A stretch of DNA of 64,000 nucleotides from Caproiciproducens galactitolivorans (GTDB lineage: Bacteria; Bacillota; Clostridia; Oscillospirales; Acutalibacteraceae). Position numbers and translations under genes: made by a program. Below, one piece after another: positions 63,624-64,000 of the stretch. Within the stretch, counting starts at the first letter, position 1, and each line of letters opens with the position of its first letter. Location: positions 224,553 to 288,552 of the forward strand of contig NZ_JAPOHA010000002.1 of NCBI RefSeq assembly GCF_026672255.1, written 5' to 3'. Under the pieces are notes generated by a model. The model saw only the letters and a list, made by a program, of their open reading frames with translations. It was not told the origin of the DNA and did not search any database.

Positions 63624-64000
63624 ATGACGGCGAAGAACATTTTTGTAAAAGGCGCAAGGGAGCATAACTTAAAGAACATTGATATTGAAATTCCGCGTGA
63701 TGAGCTGATTGTGTTTACCGGCCTTTCCGGTTCGGGAAAATCCTCCCTTGCTTTCGATACCATCTATGCCGAGGGGCAGCGCCGCTATGTCGAATCGCTT
63801 TCCTCCTACGCCCGTCAGTTCCTGGGGCAGATGGAAAAACCGGATGTGGATTATATTGAAGGGCTTTCTCCCGCGATTTCCATCGACCAGAAAACAACGT
63901 CGAAAAACCCGCGTTCCACGGTCGGAACCGTAACGGAAATCTACGATTACCTGCGTCTTCTGTATGCCCGCATCGGTGTGCCGCACTGCCCGATCTGCGG
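63624..64000 (+). CDS. uvrA: Excinuclease ABC subunit A (3' end beyond window)
   Basis: The first 125 codons of UvrA are present. They include [22 protein letters not shown], the Walker [34 protein letters not shown] split by its serine-rich loop, and the start of a zinc-finger (CPICG). UvrA is the ATP-dependent damage-recognition dimer, and the full protein is about 940 residues. GGAGG lies 11 bases before the ATG. The gene runs off the right edge. Confidence 0.98.
   Translation, partial: MTAKNIFVKGAREHNLKNIDIEIPRDELIVFTGLSGSGKSSLAFDTIYAEGQRRYVESLSSYARQFLGQMEKPDVDYIEGLSPAISIDQKTTSKNPRSTVGTVTEIYDYLRLLYARIGVPHCPIC

Overview
The window looks like core chromosome of an endospore-forming, low-to-mid G+C Firmicute of class Clostridia, most likely an Oscillospirales/Ruminococcaceae-type anaerobe. 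The class-level inference rests on sporulation genes (yabP, yabQ, spoIIGA, sigE, sigG, a YlmC/YmxH-type gene, a CotF-like gene), a PolC-type replicase, a T-box in front of pheST, a CIRCE element, strong Shine-Dalgarno sites and frequent TTG starts. The family-level placement is inference. I saw no insertion sequence, prophage, CRISPR array, tRNA or rRNA.

Layout. 1-2.3 kb: end of a HemZ-like radical SAM gene, a uridine-kinase-like P-loop kinase and a zinc-ribbon protein. 2.4-7.3 kb: the yabM-mazG-HU-rqcP-yabP-yabQ-divIC-yabR sporulation and division cluster, with a sigma-E-like promoter before yabP. 7.3-11.2 kb: amidohydrolase, fumarase alpha subunit, hibernation factor, rRNA methyltransferase. 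11.3-15.3 kb: CIRCE-controlled groESL, then an NfeD/stomatin pair. 15.3-21 kb: purE-M-N-(IMP cyclohydrolase)-(AICAR formyltransferase)-D behind a leader with its own promoter, a 27-codon ORF and a terminator. 21-25.4 kb (minus): T-box-pheS-pheT-ireB-hypothetical. 25.4-30.4 kb: LacI-type regulator divergent from malQ-glgP. 30.5-34.6 kb: acpS, nnr, an unpaired mazF and two spore-coat-like genes. 34.7-39.8 kb: spoIIGA-sigE, then minus-strand glycosylase and cca genes, sigG, and ppa. 39.9-52.7 kb: the conserved rpsB-tsf-pyrH-frr-uppS-cdsA-dxr-rseP-ispG-polC run. 52.9-59.1 kb: hisZGDCBAIE, lacking hisH and hisF. 59.2-64 kb: RluA-type synthase, pyrE, radC, uvrB and the start of uvrA.

Together the genes cover translation, replication and repair, isoprenoid and lipid synthesis, purine, pyrimidine and histidine synthesis, glucan breakdown and sporulation control. 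The least explained parts are non-coding or tiny: the purE leader ORF with its terminator, a foldable region after groEL, a 106-bp near-palindrome before groES and a long imperfect inverted repeat between polC and the his operon. The clearest metabolic oddities are PurH split between two genes and the loss of exactly the two IGP-synthase subunits from an otherwise ordered his operon.
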